DNA of 14,679 nt, from contig AWNV01000071.1 of NCBI GenBank assembly GCA_000493965.1, positions 1 through 14,679 on the forward strand, given 5' to 3'. The translations under genes and the position numbers were made by a program. Positions 1-6,900 of this stretch are shown here, piece by piece (position 1 is the stretch's first letter; each line of letters starts with the position of its first letter). A model generated the notes under the pieces. The model was not told the DNA's origin. It made no database searches and was given only the letters and a program-made list of their open reading frames with translations. This stretch comes from Candidatus Aminicenans sakinawicola JGI OTU-1. Its GTDB lineage: Bacteria; Acidobacteriota; Aminicenantia; Aminicenantales; Aminicenantaceae.

Positions 1-577
1 CTATTCTCTTCCCAACTCTCGCCGGATCAACTTTATAGTTGACTTTTAAGACTGGAGAATGCGAAGAATCAAGAGGAATAAAATCAAGACTCAGATCTTC
101 ATTATAATTCTGATCAGCAGGGATGTATCCTCTTTTATTCTCAACAATCATCTCTATATTCAATTTGCCATCTTTATCTAGGTGTGTAATATGAATTTCA
201 TTATCAAGAATTTTAATGTCAGAATCATGAACAATGTCAGATGATTTTACTTCACAAGGACCTTCTTTTTCTAGAGTCATTGTTTTTGCCTCTGTTTTTA
301 CTAAACTTAAAGGAATGCTCTTTAAATTCAAATTGATACAGCTTACATCCTCGGCTACCCCAGGAATAGTGGAAAATTCGTGAAGGACCCCTTGAATACG
401 AACATTTGTGATTGCAGCTCCAGTTATAGAAGAGAGGAGAATTCTTCGCAATGAGTTTCCTATGGTTATGCCAAATCCTCTTTCAAAAGGCTGAGCTGAA
501 AACTTGCCGTATTTTTCTGTTAATGTTTCGTAATCACATTCCAAGTACCTTGGTCTTTGAAATCCTTTTTCTATCAT
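1..577 (-). CDS. rpoA: RNA polymerase alpha subunit, N-terminal part (3' end cut by window edge)
   Basis: This gene encodes the alpha subunit, whose N-terminal domain dimerises and nucleates assembly of beta and beta' in cytoplasmic RNA polymerase. The frame opens at ATG 577 and stays open for 192 codons to the left edge. The family signature ERGFGITIGNSLRRILLSS sits at residues 32-50, followed by GVLHEFST, GVAEDV and further on RGYIPAD and YKVDPARVGKR, all as in alpha N-terminal domain 1 and 2. The C-terminal domain that binds UP elements and activators lies outside the window. A strong AGGAGG (582-587) precedes the ATG by four bases. The gene follows rpsD after an 87-base gap, the usual end of an alpha operon. 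Identity is certain; only completeness is unknown. Confidence 0.97.
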   Translation of the reverse strand, partial: MIEKGFQRPRYLECDYETLTEKYGKFSAQPFERGFGITIGNSLRRILLSSITGAAITNVRIQGVLHEFSTIPGVAEDVSCINLNLKSIPLSLVKTEAKTMTLEKEGPCEVKSSDIVHDSDIKILDNEIHITHLDKDGKLNIEMIVENKRGYIPADQNYNEDLSLDFIPLDSSHSPVLKVNYKVDPARVGKRI

Positions 578-664
578 AATTCCTCCTATTCTGGTTCAAT
601 TATTTCTATATCAAACCACCCAGATATCAAATTTTTTAAGCCCCCGGTTTTCTCATATGAAATT
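578..664 (-). other. rpsD-rpoA intergenic leader with direct repeat and possible weak hairpin
   Basis: This is the largest gap inside the cluster apart from the one after tuf. On the coding strand it holds two copies of TTTGATAT (624-631 and 608-615), starting 16 bases apart. A weak stem is possible between CTGG (620-623) and CCAG (591-594), just upstream of the rpoA Shine-Dalgarno. S4 is the translational repressor of the alpha operon in E. coli, so a control element before rpoA is conceivable, but that is inference. No good promoter spacing or terminator is visible. Confidence 0.35.
582..587 (-). promoter_or_regulatory. Strong Shine-Dalgarno for rpoA
   Basis: The coding strand reads AGGAGG followed by AATT and the rpoA ATG at 577. 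It is a full match to the anti-Shine-Dalgarno core and among the best in the window. It would let rpoA be initiated independently, which fits the lack of overlap with rpsD. Confidence 0.8.
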
Positions 665-1291
665 TTATTTCGAATAAAGCTCTACAATCAAATGCTCCTC
701 TACAGGAAAAGAAACATCTTCACGAACAGGAAAAGAAAGAACCTTTATTTTCATGTTCTCCCTATCAACTTCCAACCATCCAGGCACTGTTTTGCCAGCA
801 TTTGACTTCACTATGGCTTTAAGTTCTTCGTTCTTCTTTGACCTCTCTCTAAAAGACAAAACAACTTCTTTATTCACCAACATAGAGGGGATAGAGGCTT
901 TCCGTCCGTTAATGCGAAAATGGCCGTGAGTAATCAACTGCCTTGCATGATCCCGAGAATGAGAGAATCCCGATAAAAAGACAACATTGTCCAGTCTTCT
1001 TTCCAGCATAGACAGGAGAGTCTCCCCCGTAATACCCTTTTTCTTCTCAGCCTTCTGGAAAAACAACCTGAATTGCTTTTCAGACATTCCATAATATCTT
1101 TTTAACTTCTGTTTTTCCCTAAGCTGAATACCATATCCCAGGATTCTTCTTCTCATCCTTCCATGTTCTCCAGGAGGATATGGCCTGCGTTCCACAGCAC
1201 ATTTATCACTTAAGCATTTGGCTCCTTTTAGAAATAACTTTGTCTTTTCTACACGGCATAACCGGCAAACAGATTCTCTCTCTTTAGCCAT
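665..1291 (-). CDS. rpsD: 30S ribosomal protein S4, zinc-binding form
   Basis: S4 is a primary 16S rRNA binder that organises the 5' domain of the small subunit, and in several bacteria it represses its own operon. The 208-residue product has the usual length. C9, C12, C26 and C31 match the zinc-knuckle ligands of the Thermus-type S4, and PPGEHGRMRRR follows. The S4 RNA-binding domain begins near residue 98 (RLDNVVFLSGF, then ARQLITHGHFRINGR), and the protein ends in LIVELYSK exactly as in well-studied S4. ATG 1291 has GGGAGAG shortly upstream, in the 26-base gap after rpsK. Its place between rpsK and rpoA is standard for an alpha operon. Confidence 0.97.
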   Translation of the reverse strand: MAKERESVCRLCRVEKTKLFLKGAKCLSDKCAVERRPYPPGEHGRMRRRILGYGIQLREKQKLKRYYGMSEKQFRLFFQKAEKKKGITGETLLSMLERRLDNVVFLSGFSHSRDHARQLITHGHFRINGRKASIPSMLVNKEVVLSFRERSKKNEELKAIVKSNAGKTVPGWLEVDRENMKIKVLSFPVREDVSFPVEEHLIVELYSK

Positions 1292-1317
1292 CTTTCTCTC
1301 CCTATATTATCATCATG

Positions 1318-1710
1318 CTAAACTCTTCTTCTTTTTCTGACACGACAACCATTGTGAGGAATTGGTGTAACATCCCGGATAGATTTTATCTCCAAACCAT
1401 CTGACTGAAGTGCTCTTATAGCTGATTCTCTTCCGGCCCCTGGTCCCTTGACTTTAACATCTACATATCTCACTCCAAATTGCCTGGCTTTGGCTGAAGC
1501 CCCTTTAGCTGCAAGTTGAGCAGCAAATGGAGTCCCCTTACGGGCACCCTTAAATCCGGCTGTGCCCGAGGTGGCCCAGCAAAGTGTATTCCCCTGATGG
1601 TCAGTAATAGTAATTATTGTATTATTAAACGTTGATTGAATATAAGCCACTCCAAATCCTACATCTTTTCTCACCTTTTTTTTCTTTACTTTTCTTCTCG
1701 GTCTTGCCAT
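1318..1710 (-). CDS. rpsK: 30S ribosomal protein S11
   Basis: S11 lies on the platform of the small subunit, near the 3' domain of 16S rRNA and the E site. The product is 130 residues with a lysine/arginine-rich N-terminus (residues 2-15), then the conserved core FNNTIITITD, GNTLCWATSGTAGFKGARKG and TPFAAQLAA, and the family C-terminus DVTPIPHNGCRVRKRRRV. The length is typical. ATG 1710 is preceded by GAGGGAG at about six bases. It follows rpsM after 23 bases and ends in TAG 26 bases before rpsD, so the three small-subunit genes form the front of the alpha operon. Confidence 0.98.
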   Translation of the reverse strand: MARPRRKVKKKKVRKDVGFGVAYIQSTFNNTIITITDHQGNTLCWATSGTAGFKGARKGTPFAAQLAAKGASAKARQFGVRYVDVKVKGPGAGRESAIRALQSDGLEIKSIRDVTPIPHNGCRVRKRRRV

Positions 1711-1733
1711 CTACAACTCCCTCAATTTTCGCA

Positions 1734-2087
1734 TTATCTATGGCCTCGAGGACCTTTTCTTGTACGCGCATTTGTTTTAGTCCTCTGACCTCTTACAGGC
1801 AACCTTCTCTTATGGCGCAATCCTCTATAAGAACCAATATCCATCAGTCTTTTTATTTCCATATTGATTTCTTTTTTAAGGTCACCTTCTATTTTTCCCT
1901 GTTTTTCAATAACTTTGCGGATTTTATTTATTTCATCTTCGCTTAATGATTTTACTTTCTTATCTTTATCGATTTTAGCTTCCTTAAGGATTTGATTTGA
2001 CCTTGTGCGGCCAATACCAAAAATATAAGTTAATCCAATTTCAATCCTTTTTTCCAAAGGAAGCGTAATTCCTGCTATTCTTGCCAT
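1734..2087 (-). CDS. rpsM: 30S ribosomal protein S13
   Basis: S13 sits in the head of the 30S subunit, bridges to the large subunit (L5 and 23S rRNA) and contacts P-site tRNA through its basic tail. The 117-residue sequence starts MARIAGITLP and carries IGLTYIFGIGRTRSNQIL near residues 17-34, a helix-hairpin-helix region, and later DIGSYRGLRHKRRLPVRGQRT and NARTRKGPRG. The tail stops at GHR, slightly shorter than the lysine-rich end of E. coli S13. ATG 2087 is six bases after GAGG, which itself begins just after the rpmJ stop, so rpmJ and rpsM are probably translated in series. Confidence 0.98.
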   Translation of the reverse strand: MARIAGITLPLEKRIEIGLTYIFGIGRTRSNQILKEAKIDKDKKVKSLSEDEINKIRKVIEKQGKIEGDLKKEINMEIKRLMDIGSYRGLRHKRRLPVRGQRTKTNARTRKGPRGHR

Positions 2088-2099
2088 TTTTAACCTCGT

Positions 2100-2213
2100 T
2101 TAGCCCTGTTTCTGTTTATGTTTCGGGTTGGAGCAAATAACTCTAATAGTTCCCTTTCTCTTAATGATCCTGCAATTCCTGCATATTTTTTTTACTGAAG
2201 CTCTAACTTTCAT
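2100..2213 (-). CDS. rpmJ: 50S ribosomal protein L36, zinc-ribbon (C+) form
   Basis: This 37-residue gene lies between infA and rpsM. Translating back from ATG 2213 gives MKVRASVKKIC at the start, CRNC in the middle and NPKHKQKQG at the end, then TAA. C11, C14, C27 and H32 are the zinc ligands of the metal-binding L36 type, which helps order 23S rRNA late in large-subunit assembly. GGGGAGAG lies just upstream in an 11-base gap after infA. Length, motif and position (infA-rpmJ-rpsM is one of the most conserved bacterial gene strings) leave little doubt, although the gene is too short for most ORF length filters. Confidence 0.96.
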   Translation of the reverse strand: MKVRASVKKICRNCRIIKRKGTIRVICSNPKHKQKQG

Positions 2214-2224
2214 TTCTCTCTCCC

Positions 2225-2443
2225 CTATTTATATCGATAAGTAATTCTTCCTTTCGTCAAATCATATGGTGAAAGCTCAACCAACACCTTATCTCCAGGA
2301 AGGATTCGGATAAAATGTTTGCGCATCTTCCCTGATATATGAGCCAAAATCCTGTGCTTGTTAGCCAATTCTACACGAAACATGGCATTTGGAAGCGTCT
2401 CAATGACAGTTCCTTCAGTTTCAAAAATACCTTCTTTAGGCAT
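2225..2443 (-). CDS. infA: Translation initiation factor IF-1
   Basis: IF-1 binds the A site of the 30S subunit during initiation and works with IF-2 and IF-3. The product is 72 residues, the family's usual length, and is a single OB fold: EGTVIETLPNAMFRVEL, then AHISGKMRKHFIRILPGDKV and VELSPYDLTKGRITYRYK. The frame is open back to 2473, which would add ten residues (from MIQF), but the start at ATG 2443 (MPKEG) fits the family and has GGGAGAGG six bases upstream. This ATG overlaps the end of map by eight bases (ATGCCTAA), so the two are likely coupled. It is followed by rpmJ after 11 bases. Confidence 0.97.
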   Translation of the reverse strand: MPKEGIFETEGTVIETLPNAMFRVELANKHRILAHISGKMRKHFIRILPGDKVLVELSPYDLTKGRITYRYK

Positions 2444-3233
2444 GCTGAGCCTCTCCCGAATAAACTGAATCATTTTCTTTTTCTTTATGTAAAAGGCTCA
2501 AAATTTCAACTCCTCTCTCTGTGAACGCTACTGTGTTTTCATGATGAGATGATAAGCTTTTGTCTTTTGTGACGGCCGTCCAGCCATCATTCAAAATCTC
2601 CACACGCCAATCACCTGATGCAATCATCGGTTCTATTGCAATAACCATGCCCGGTTTAATCTTTGGCCCGTGCCCAGGCAAGCCAAAATTCGGGACTTGT
2701 GGTTCTTCATGTAAGGAATATCCAATTCCATGACCTACAAAAGACCGAATAACCGAAAATCCTTGAGATTCAACATGACTTTGAATGGCACAAGATATAT
2801 CTGAGAGTCTTTTCCCTACCTCCATCTGTTCTATACCCTTATAAAAAGCCTCCTTAGCCGTAACAATAAGCTTTCTTGCTTCAGGAGATATTTCCCCAAC
2901 AGGACAAGTTACTGCTGCATCCCCATAAAAACCATCGAGTTTAACGCCAAAATCAAGACTGATAATATCGCCTTCGCAGAGAGTTCGGGAAGAAGGAATA
3001 CCATGGACGATTTCCTCATTAATGGAAGTGCATAAAGAGCAAGGATAACCACTATAACCTTTGAAAGCAGGAACAGCATCCATTTCCCTGGTTCTTTTCT
3101 CTGCATATTCGTCCAATTCTTTTGTTTGAATTCCAGGTCTAATCATTGTTTCCAATTCGCCCAAAATTTTTGCAACAATCTGACTGCTCTTTTTTATTGC
3201 CCAAATTTCTTCTTCACTCTTGTAAATAATCAT
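2436..3233 (-). CDS. map: Methionine aminopeptidase, type I
   Basis: This cytoplasmic metalloenzyme removes the initiator methionine from nascent proteins when the second residue is small. All five metal ligands are visible: D94 (SLDFGV), D105 (YGDAA), H168 (VGHGIG), E201 (IEPM) and E232 (HHENT). The active-site histidines H77 (VHGIP) and H175 (LHEEP) are also present. At 265 residues it is a short bacterial type I enzyme without an N-terminal zinc-finger extension. The last 15 or so residues (after LLHKEKEN) form a polar tail beyond the catalytic fold, and their codons contain the infA ribosome-binding site. ATG 3233 overlaps the adk stop as ATGA. The adk-map-infA order is common in Gram-positive and deep-branching bacteria. 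Confidence 0.97.
   Translation of the reverse strand: MIIYKSEEEIWAIKKSSQIVAKILGELETMIRPGIQTKELDEYAEKRTREMDAVPAFKGYSGYPCSLCTSINEEIVHGIPSSRTLCEGDIISLDFGVKLDGFYGDAAVTCPVGEISPEARKLIVTAKEAFYKGIEQMEVGKRLSDISCAIQSHVESQGFSVIRSFVGHGIGYSLHEEPQVPNFGLPGHGPKIKPGMVIAIEPMIASGDWRVEILNDGWTAVTKDKSLSSHHENTVAFTERGVEILSLLHKEKENDSVYSGEAQHA
2450..2457 (-). promoter_or_regulatory. Shine-Dalgarno that fixes the infA start
   Basis: GGGAGAGG on the coding strand lies inside the last codons of map, six bases before ATG 2443. It supports the 72-residue IF-1 over the ten-residue-longer reading that would start at 2473. Confidence 0.75.
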
Positions 3234-3901
3234 CGAACAACTTCCATCTCTATAAATCTGGAAATCTTCTTATCAATAATAGCACATATAGTGCCAAATA
3301 CAGTATCGACCTTTGCATTACCGTCAACTGTGTGATAAACCTTTTTTTTCTCATAATAATCAGCAAGCAAACCTTTGTGTTCACGAAAAATTCTCAAACG
3401 CTCTTTGACTACTTCAGGCTTGTCATCTTCTCTCAGGGTGAGTTTCCCGTTACAAACATCACATGTTGCCTCTTTATCTGGTCTTTCCTTACTAATATTA
3501 TATACATTCCAACAGTGAGGACAAATCCTCCTTGATTCTAGTCTTTCAAATAAGATCTTATCACTTAAACAAATCTCGATAGCAACCTCTATTTCTTCAT
3601 GTTTAAGTTTATCAATAATTTGAGCCTGGTAGATGTTCCTTGGAAAACCATCCAAAACGTAACCTCTCTGACAGTCTGATCTGGAAATTCTCTGTCTGAC
3701 AATCTCAGTCACAATTTCATCACTGACAAGCTGGCCTCGATTCATACTGTCTTTAGCTTTTTTCCCTAAAAGACTTCCTGTTTTGACTGCCTGGCGAAGC
3801 AGGTCTCCGGCTGAAATTTTTGGGAAATCATATTTCTTCTCAATAAGGTCCGCCTGGGTTCCCTTGCCACTGCCTGGAGGCCCGAACAAAATAAATCTCA
3901 T
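3230..3901 (-). CDS. adk: Adenylate kinase, zinc-type LID
   Basis: This enzyme interconverts ATP plus AMP with two ADP in the cytoplasm and sets the adenylate balance. The 223-residue chain has the P-loop GPPGSGKGT at residues 7-15, the AMP-binding ISAGDLLR at 29-36 and LDGFPRN at 83-89. The long-form LID carries C127, C130, C147 and C150, followed by LREDDKPEVVKERL. Four cysteines at this spacing are the structural zinc site seen in Gram-positive and many thermophile enzymes. The segment after the first pair reads CPHCWNVYN, where many relatives have Gly and His at the W and final N places; the cysteines are intact. ATG 3901 overlaps the secY stop (ATGA), and its own stop overlaps map in the same way. 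Confidence 0.97.
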   Translation of the reverse strand: MRFILFGPPGSGKGTQADLIEKKYDFPKISAGDLLRQAVKTGSLLGKKAKDSMNRGQLVSDEIVTEIVRQRISRSDCQRGYVLDGFPRNIYQAQIIDKLKHEEIEVAIEICLSDKILFERLESRRICPHCWNVYNISKERPDKEATCDVCNGKLTLREDDKPEVVKERLRIFREHKGLLADYYEKKKVYHTVDGNAKVDTVFGTICAIIDKKISRFIEMEVVR

Positions 3902-5280
3902 CCTCTTCTTCCTTTTACTCGACCCCGGCGCATGAATCCATCATAATGGCGCATAACAAGTTGTGCTTCTATCTGCTGAAGTGTATCCATGGCTACTCCT
4001 ACAACAATAAGAATTGATGTTCCTCCAAAGTAAAACTGAACATTCAATCCCTGTGTAAACCATCTGGGTAAGTTTTGGTCTAAAAAAGTTCCTATAAAAG
4101 GGAGAGCCTGTACTTTGAATCCCGTGATCATAAATTCAGGCAGAATTGCAACTATTGCAAGGTAAACAGCACCCACCAGAGTCAAGCGCGAAAGCACTCC
4201 ATCAATGAAATCAGATGTATTTTTCCCTGGTCTTATCCCTGGAATAAAACCTCCATATTTCCTAAGGTTATCTGCAACATCGACCGGATTGAAGATTATT
4301 GACACATAAAAATATGTAAAGAAAATAATTGCTGCAACATAGAGCAGATTATAGAGTGGCATACCCAGGGAAAACTGCCGGGCAATATCCTGGAAAAATT
4401 GAATCTTAACCATTTGTGCCAAAGTGGATGGAATAGTGATAACAGAAGCAGCAAAAATAATCGGGATAACCCCTCCAGTATTTACTCTCAATGGCAGATG
4501 AGTGCTCTGCCCACCATAAATCTTCCTTCCCACAACTCTTTTTGCATAAGAAACAGGAATTCGCCTCTGTCCCCTTTCAACAAAAACAATGACAGCAATA
4601 ACTGATAACATTAATATTCCGAGAAATATTAATCTCAAGGGGTCCATATCTCCAGTCTGCAAACCGCTTACAAGACTCTGCATTCCACTAGGCAAACCTA
4701 CTACAATACCAGCAAATATAATAAGAGAAATTCCGTTTCCGATGCCTCGTTCCGATATCTGTTCTCCCAGCCACATGATAAAAACTGTCCCCGTTGTCAA
4801 GGTCAGCATAGTCATAAACTGAAATCCAATACCGGGATTAGGTACGACCGGTGCTCCTCCAGGGCTCTTCAAGGCTTGAAGGAACAGGCTGATGCCAAAA
4901 GACTGGATTACGCAAATAATGAGAGTTCCATATCTGGTATATTGAGTGATTTTTTTCCTGCCAAGCTCCCCTTCTTTCGATAACCTTTCTAGGTAAGGCC
5001 ATACAACTTGAAGAAGCTGAAGAATAATTGACGAACTGATATAAGGCATGATGCCTAAGGCGAAAATGGTCATTCTTGACATGTTTCTTCCCGTGAAAAG
5101 ATCCACCATGCCAAAGATTGTCCCCTTTTGCATTTCCCAAAATTCAGCTAGAGCATTACCATCCAAACCAGGATTTGGAATTTGAGCACCAATCCTATAG
5201 ACAGCCAGAATCATCAAAGTAAAAATTACCCTCTTTCTTAAGTCAGGAATACTAAAAATGTTTCTAATACTTCCAAGCAT
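3898..5280 (-). CDS. secY: Protein translocase channel subunit SecY
   Basis: SecY is the ten-helix core of the inner-membrane Sec channel, working with SecE/SecG and with SecA or the ribosome. The 460-residue chain begins with a basic amphipathic stretch (NIFSIPDLRKRVIFTLMILAV in outline), and a first membrane helix starts near residue 18. The plug region is near residues 54-75 (GTIFGMVDLFTGRNMSRMT). RGIGNGISLIIFAGI and the cytosolic loop VERGQRRIPVSYAKR are diagnostic. The loop before the last helix (LPFIGTFLDQNLPRW) is longer than in E. coli, which accounts for part of the extra length. The C-terminus is basic (RRGRVKGRRG). Its ATG shares one base with the rplO stop (TAATG), and its stop overlaps adk by four bases. 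Confidence 0.98.
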   Translation of the reverse strand: MLGSIRNIFSIPDLRKRVIFTLMILAVYRIGAQIPNPGLDGNALAEFWEMQKGTIFGMVDLFTGRNMSRMTIFALGIMPYISSSIILQLLQVVWPYLERLSKEGELGRKKITQYTRYGTLIICVIQSFGISLFLQALKSPGGAPVVPNPGIGFQFMTMLTLTTGTVFIMWLGEQISERGIGNGISLIIFAGIVVGLPSGMQSLVSGLQTGDMDPLRLIFLGILMLSVIAVIVFVERGQRRIPVSYAKRVVGRKIYGGQSTHLPLRVNTGGVIPIIFAASVITIPSTLAQMVKIQFFQDIARQFSLGMPLYNLLYVAAIIFFTYFYVSIIFNPVDVADNLRKYGGFIPGIRPGKNTSDFIDGVLSRLTLVGAVYLAIVAILPEFMITGFKVQALPFIGTFLDQNLPRWFTQGLNVQFYFGGTSILIVVGVAMDTLQQIEAQLVMRHYDGFMRRGRVKGRRG

Positions 5281-5726
5281 TATTCATTCCCAATAATAAT
5301 TGTTTTTCCTCCCGCATTCTCGATCTTTTTTTGTGCGGATTTAGAAAATTTGTGGGCATATACTGTTTTAGCCCCAGAAATATCTCCATCCCCTAAGATT
5401 TTTATTAATTCAGTTTCCTTTTTTATAATTCTAGCATCCACCAGGTCCTTAGGATTAATCTTGTCTTTGCTGATTTTACTTAAACTGTTAAGATTAACCT
5501 CGCTGTATTCTTTTCGAAAAATATTTGTAAAACCTCTCTTGGGCAGCCGCCGATTAAGGGGCATTTGGCCCCCTTCAAATCCTCTTTTGCGAGAATACCC
5601 GGATATTGATTTTTGGCCCTTGGTTCCCCGGCCGGCGGTCTTTCCACGCCCGGAACCAGGCCCACGTCCAACCCTTCTTTTGTTTTTCCTAGAATTCTTT
5701 GCAGGATGAAGATTGCTTAGGTTCAT
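5280..5726 (-). CDS. rplO: 50S ribosomal protein L15
   Basis: L15 is a late-assembly 23S rRNA protein with a long basic extension reaching into the subunit core. The product is 148 residues, normal for the family. It starts MNLSNLHPAKNSRK and has the glycine/arginine-rich signature RRVGRGPGSGRGKTAGRGTK around residues 17-36, then GFEGGQMPLNRRLPKRGF. The C-terminal globular part ends GGKTIIIGNE, close to the usual alternation of GA and V/I. ATG 5726 overlaps the rpmD stop (ATGA), and its stop TAA shares a base with the secY ATG, so rpmD-rplO-secY are tightly coupled as in a classic spc operon. Confidence 0.98.
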   Translation of the reverse strand: MNLSNLHPAKNSRKNKRRVGRGPGSGRGKTAGRGTKGQKSISGYSRKRGFEGGQMPLNRRLPKRGFTNIFRKEYSEVNLNSLSKISKDKINPKDLVDARIIKKETELIKILGDGDISGAKTVYAHKFSKSAQKKIENAGGKTIIIGNE

Positions 5727-5983
5727 TTTATATCTAACTCCTCCACTTTCAACAGATGAGGAATTTTCTTTATCATTCCCATAATTTCAGGGCATTGCTT
5801 CCGTACAACTTCTGAATTTACTCTTCTTAATCCCAATCCCTTTACAATTTCCCTCTGTTTTCTTGGACGTCCGATTAGACTTCGCACAAGTTTAATCTTC
5901 AGCTGCTTTACAACAGGCCTATTCTTTTCCTTGTGCGGCGTTTTATTCCGCGTTTCTTGGGATCCCGTTTCTGTCACTGCCAT
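5723..5983 (-). CDS. rpmD: 50S ribosomal protein L30 with N-terminal extension
   Basis: The core, from about residue 26 on (QLKIKLVRSLIGRPRKQRE, then GLGLRRVNSEV and MIKKIPHLLKVEE), is a complete bacterial L30 ferredoxin-like fold of about 60 residues that binds 23S rRNA. The predicted product is 86 residues because the frame starts at ATG 5983, giving about 25 extra polar residues (MAVTETGSQETRNKTPHKEK). GAGG at 5991-5994 is seven bases from this ATG. The only other common start codon before the core is the GTG at codon 3, so the long form is the best reading. The first ten bases overlap the end of rpsE. The function of the extension is unknown. Confidence 0.95.
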   Translation of the reverse strand: MAVTETGSQETRNKTPHKEKNRPVVKQLKIKLVRSLIGRPRKQREIVKGLGLRRVNSEVVRKQCPEIMGMIKKIPHLLKVEELDIK

Positions 5984-6492
5984 ATCACATCCTCTTCTTT
6001 TTCTCTATCTTCCGATACCTTTTTTGAGTCTTTGAGGCTTTTTAATGCTTTTATTGTAGCATGGGCTACACTTCCAGGATTATTGCTCCGCAAAGACTTC
6101 GCCAAAATATCTTTTATACCTGCCAGCTGCATGATTATTCTAACAGCTCCACCTGCAATAACCCCAGTTCCTTTTGAAGCCGGGCGTAAAACAACAACAC
6201 CCCCACAGTGGATTCCTTTAACAAAATGAGGGATTGTTGTCTCCTTGAGTGGTACTTCGATTAAATTTTTTTTTGCATCCTGTACAGCTTTGGCAATCGC
6301 CGGAGGAACTTCACGAGCCTTTCCCTTTCCGACCCCAACTAATCCATTTTCATTCCCAACTGCTACCAAGGCTGAGAAGCTCAAATTTTTTCCTCCCTTA
6401 ACAACTTTTGTCGTCCTCCGGATAGAAATCACCTGATCCTTTAACTCTTCTTCCTCTTCTTCAACTTGCTTGATCACTCTTTTCTCGACCAC
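5974..6492 (-). CDS. rpsE: 30S ribosomal protein S5
   Basis: S5 helps form the mRNA entry tunnel of the 30S subunit and affects decoding fidelity. The product is 172 residues. An N-terminal acidic run (VEEEEEELKD, residues 10-19) precedes the double-stranded-RNA-binding fold: VISIRRTTKVVKGGKNLSF, then ALVAVGNENGLVGVGKGKA, and later GVIAGGAVR and NNPGSVAHATIKAL. The start is GTG 6492, with GGAGG six bases upstream in the 33-base gap after rplR. A later ATG would cut into the core. Its end (VIWQ, TGA) overlaps the rpmD ATG by ten bases. The glutamate string is more acidic than usual but lies in the variable N-terminus. Confidence 0.97.
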   Translation of the reverse strand: MVEKRVIKQVEEEEEELKDQVISIRRTTKVVKGGKNLSFSALVAVGNENGLVGVGKGKAREVPPAIAKAVQDAKKNLIEVPLKETTIPHFVKGIHCGGVVVLRPASKGTGVIAGGAVRIIMQLAGIKDILAKSLRSNNPGSVAHATIKALKSLKDSKKVSEDREKEEDVIWQ

Positions 6493-6525
6493 TCTTTTCC
6501 TCCCTATATAATCGTTACAACAGGA

Positions 6526-6900
6526 CTAAAAAATAATGCCTCCTTTTCTTAGGGCTTCAGCCAGAGTCTTGATACGGCCCTGATAAGGATAAATTCCTCT
6601 GTCGAAAATGACTTTATTTATCTTTTTTTGCTTTAGCCTTTTAACAAGCAGCTCTCCGACTGTTTTTGCAGCCTCCATATTTTTCGTCTTTTTATTTTTA
6701 TCTTTAAATTCTTTCATTAAAGTAGAAGCAGTAGCCAATACTGCTGCTTTAGTATCATCTATTACCTGAAGATAAATATATCTATTGCTTTTGTTTACAT
6801 AAATTCTGGGCCTTTCCAAGGTTCCTTTCAGTTTTTTCTGGATTCTCTTTCTTATCCGTTTCTTAGCTTTTTTCTTTAGCACCACATTATTTTTATACAC
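6526..6900 (-). CDS. rplR: 50S ribosomal protein L18
   Basis: L18 binds 5S rRNA and helps dock it on the central protuberance with L5. The 124-residue product has a very basic N-terminus (KKKAKKRIRKRIQKK), ERPRIYVNKSNRYIYLQVIDD, and then FDRGIYPYQGRIKTLAEALRKGG near the end. The last residues are GIIF where many L18 proteins end in G-L-K/E-F. The start is GTG 6900, eight bases inside the end of rplF, chosen because AGGAG at 6907-6911 is six bases away. GTG 6885 and 6882 are in frame but lack a ribosome site. It ends with TAG 33 bases before rpsE. Confidence 0.96.
   Translation of the reverse strand: MYKNNVVLKKKAKKRIRKRIQKKLKGTLERPRIYVNKSNRYIYLQVIDDTKAAVLATASTLMKEFKDKNKKTKNMEAAKTVGELLVKRLKQKKINKVIFDRGIYPYQGRIKTLAEALRKGGIIF

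Noticed and set aside
601..631. Promoter TTGATA...TATAGA before rpoA
   Set aside because: The spacing is about 14 bases, too short for a sigma-70 promoter, and the hexamers are weak in AT-rich DNA.
636..656. Six-codon frame (MRKPGA) in the rpsD-rpoA gap as a leader peptide
   Set aside because: It has no ribosome site and no attenuator-like codon run or terminator. A frame this short arises easily by chance.
557..805. Plus-strand open frame of 82 codons over the rpsD end and rpoA start
   Set aside because: It is antisense to two certain genes, with no Shine-Dalgarno and a low-complexity product.
4838..5140. Minus-strand 100-codon frame inside secY
   Set aside because: It is a shifted frame within the secY coding region, where the secY frame gives the full family match. 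It is not a gene.
5350..5709. Plus-strand open frame of 119 codons
   Set aside because: It lies entirely opposite rplO, whose glycine/arginine-rich codons avoid stops on the other strand. Its product (poly-leucine, serine, proline) resembles no family and it has no ribosome site.
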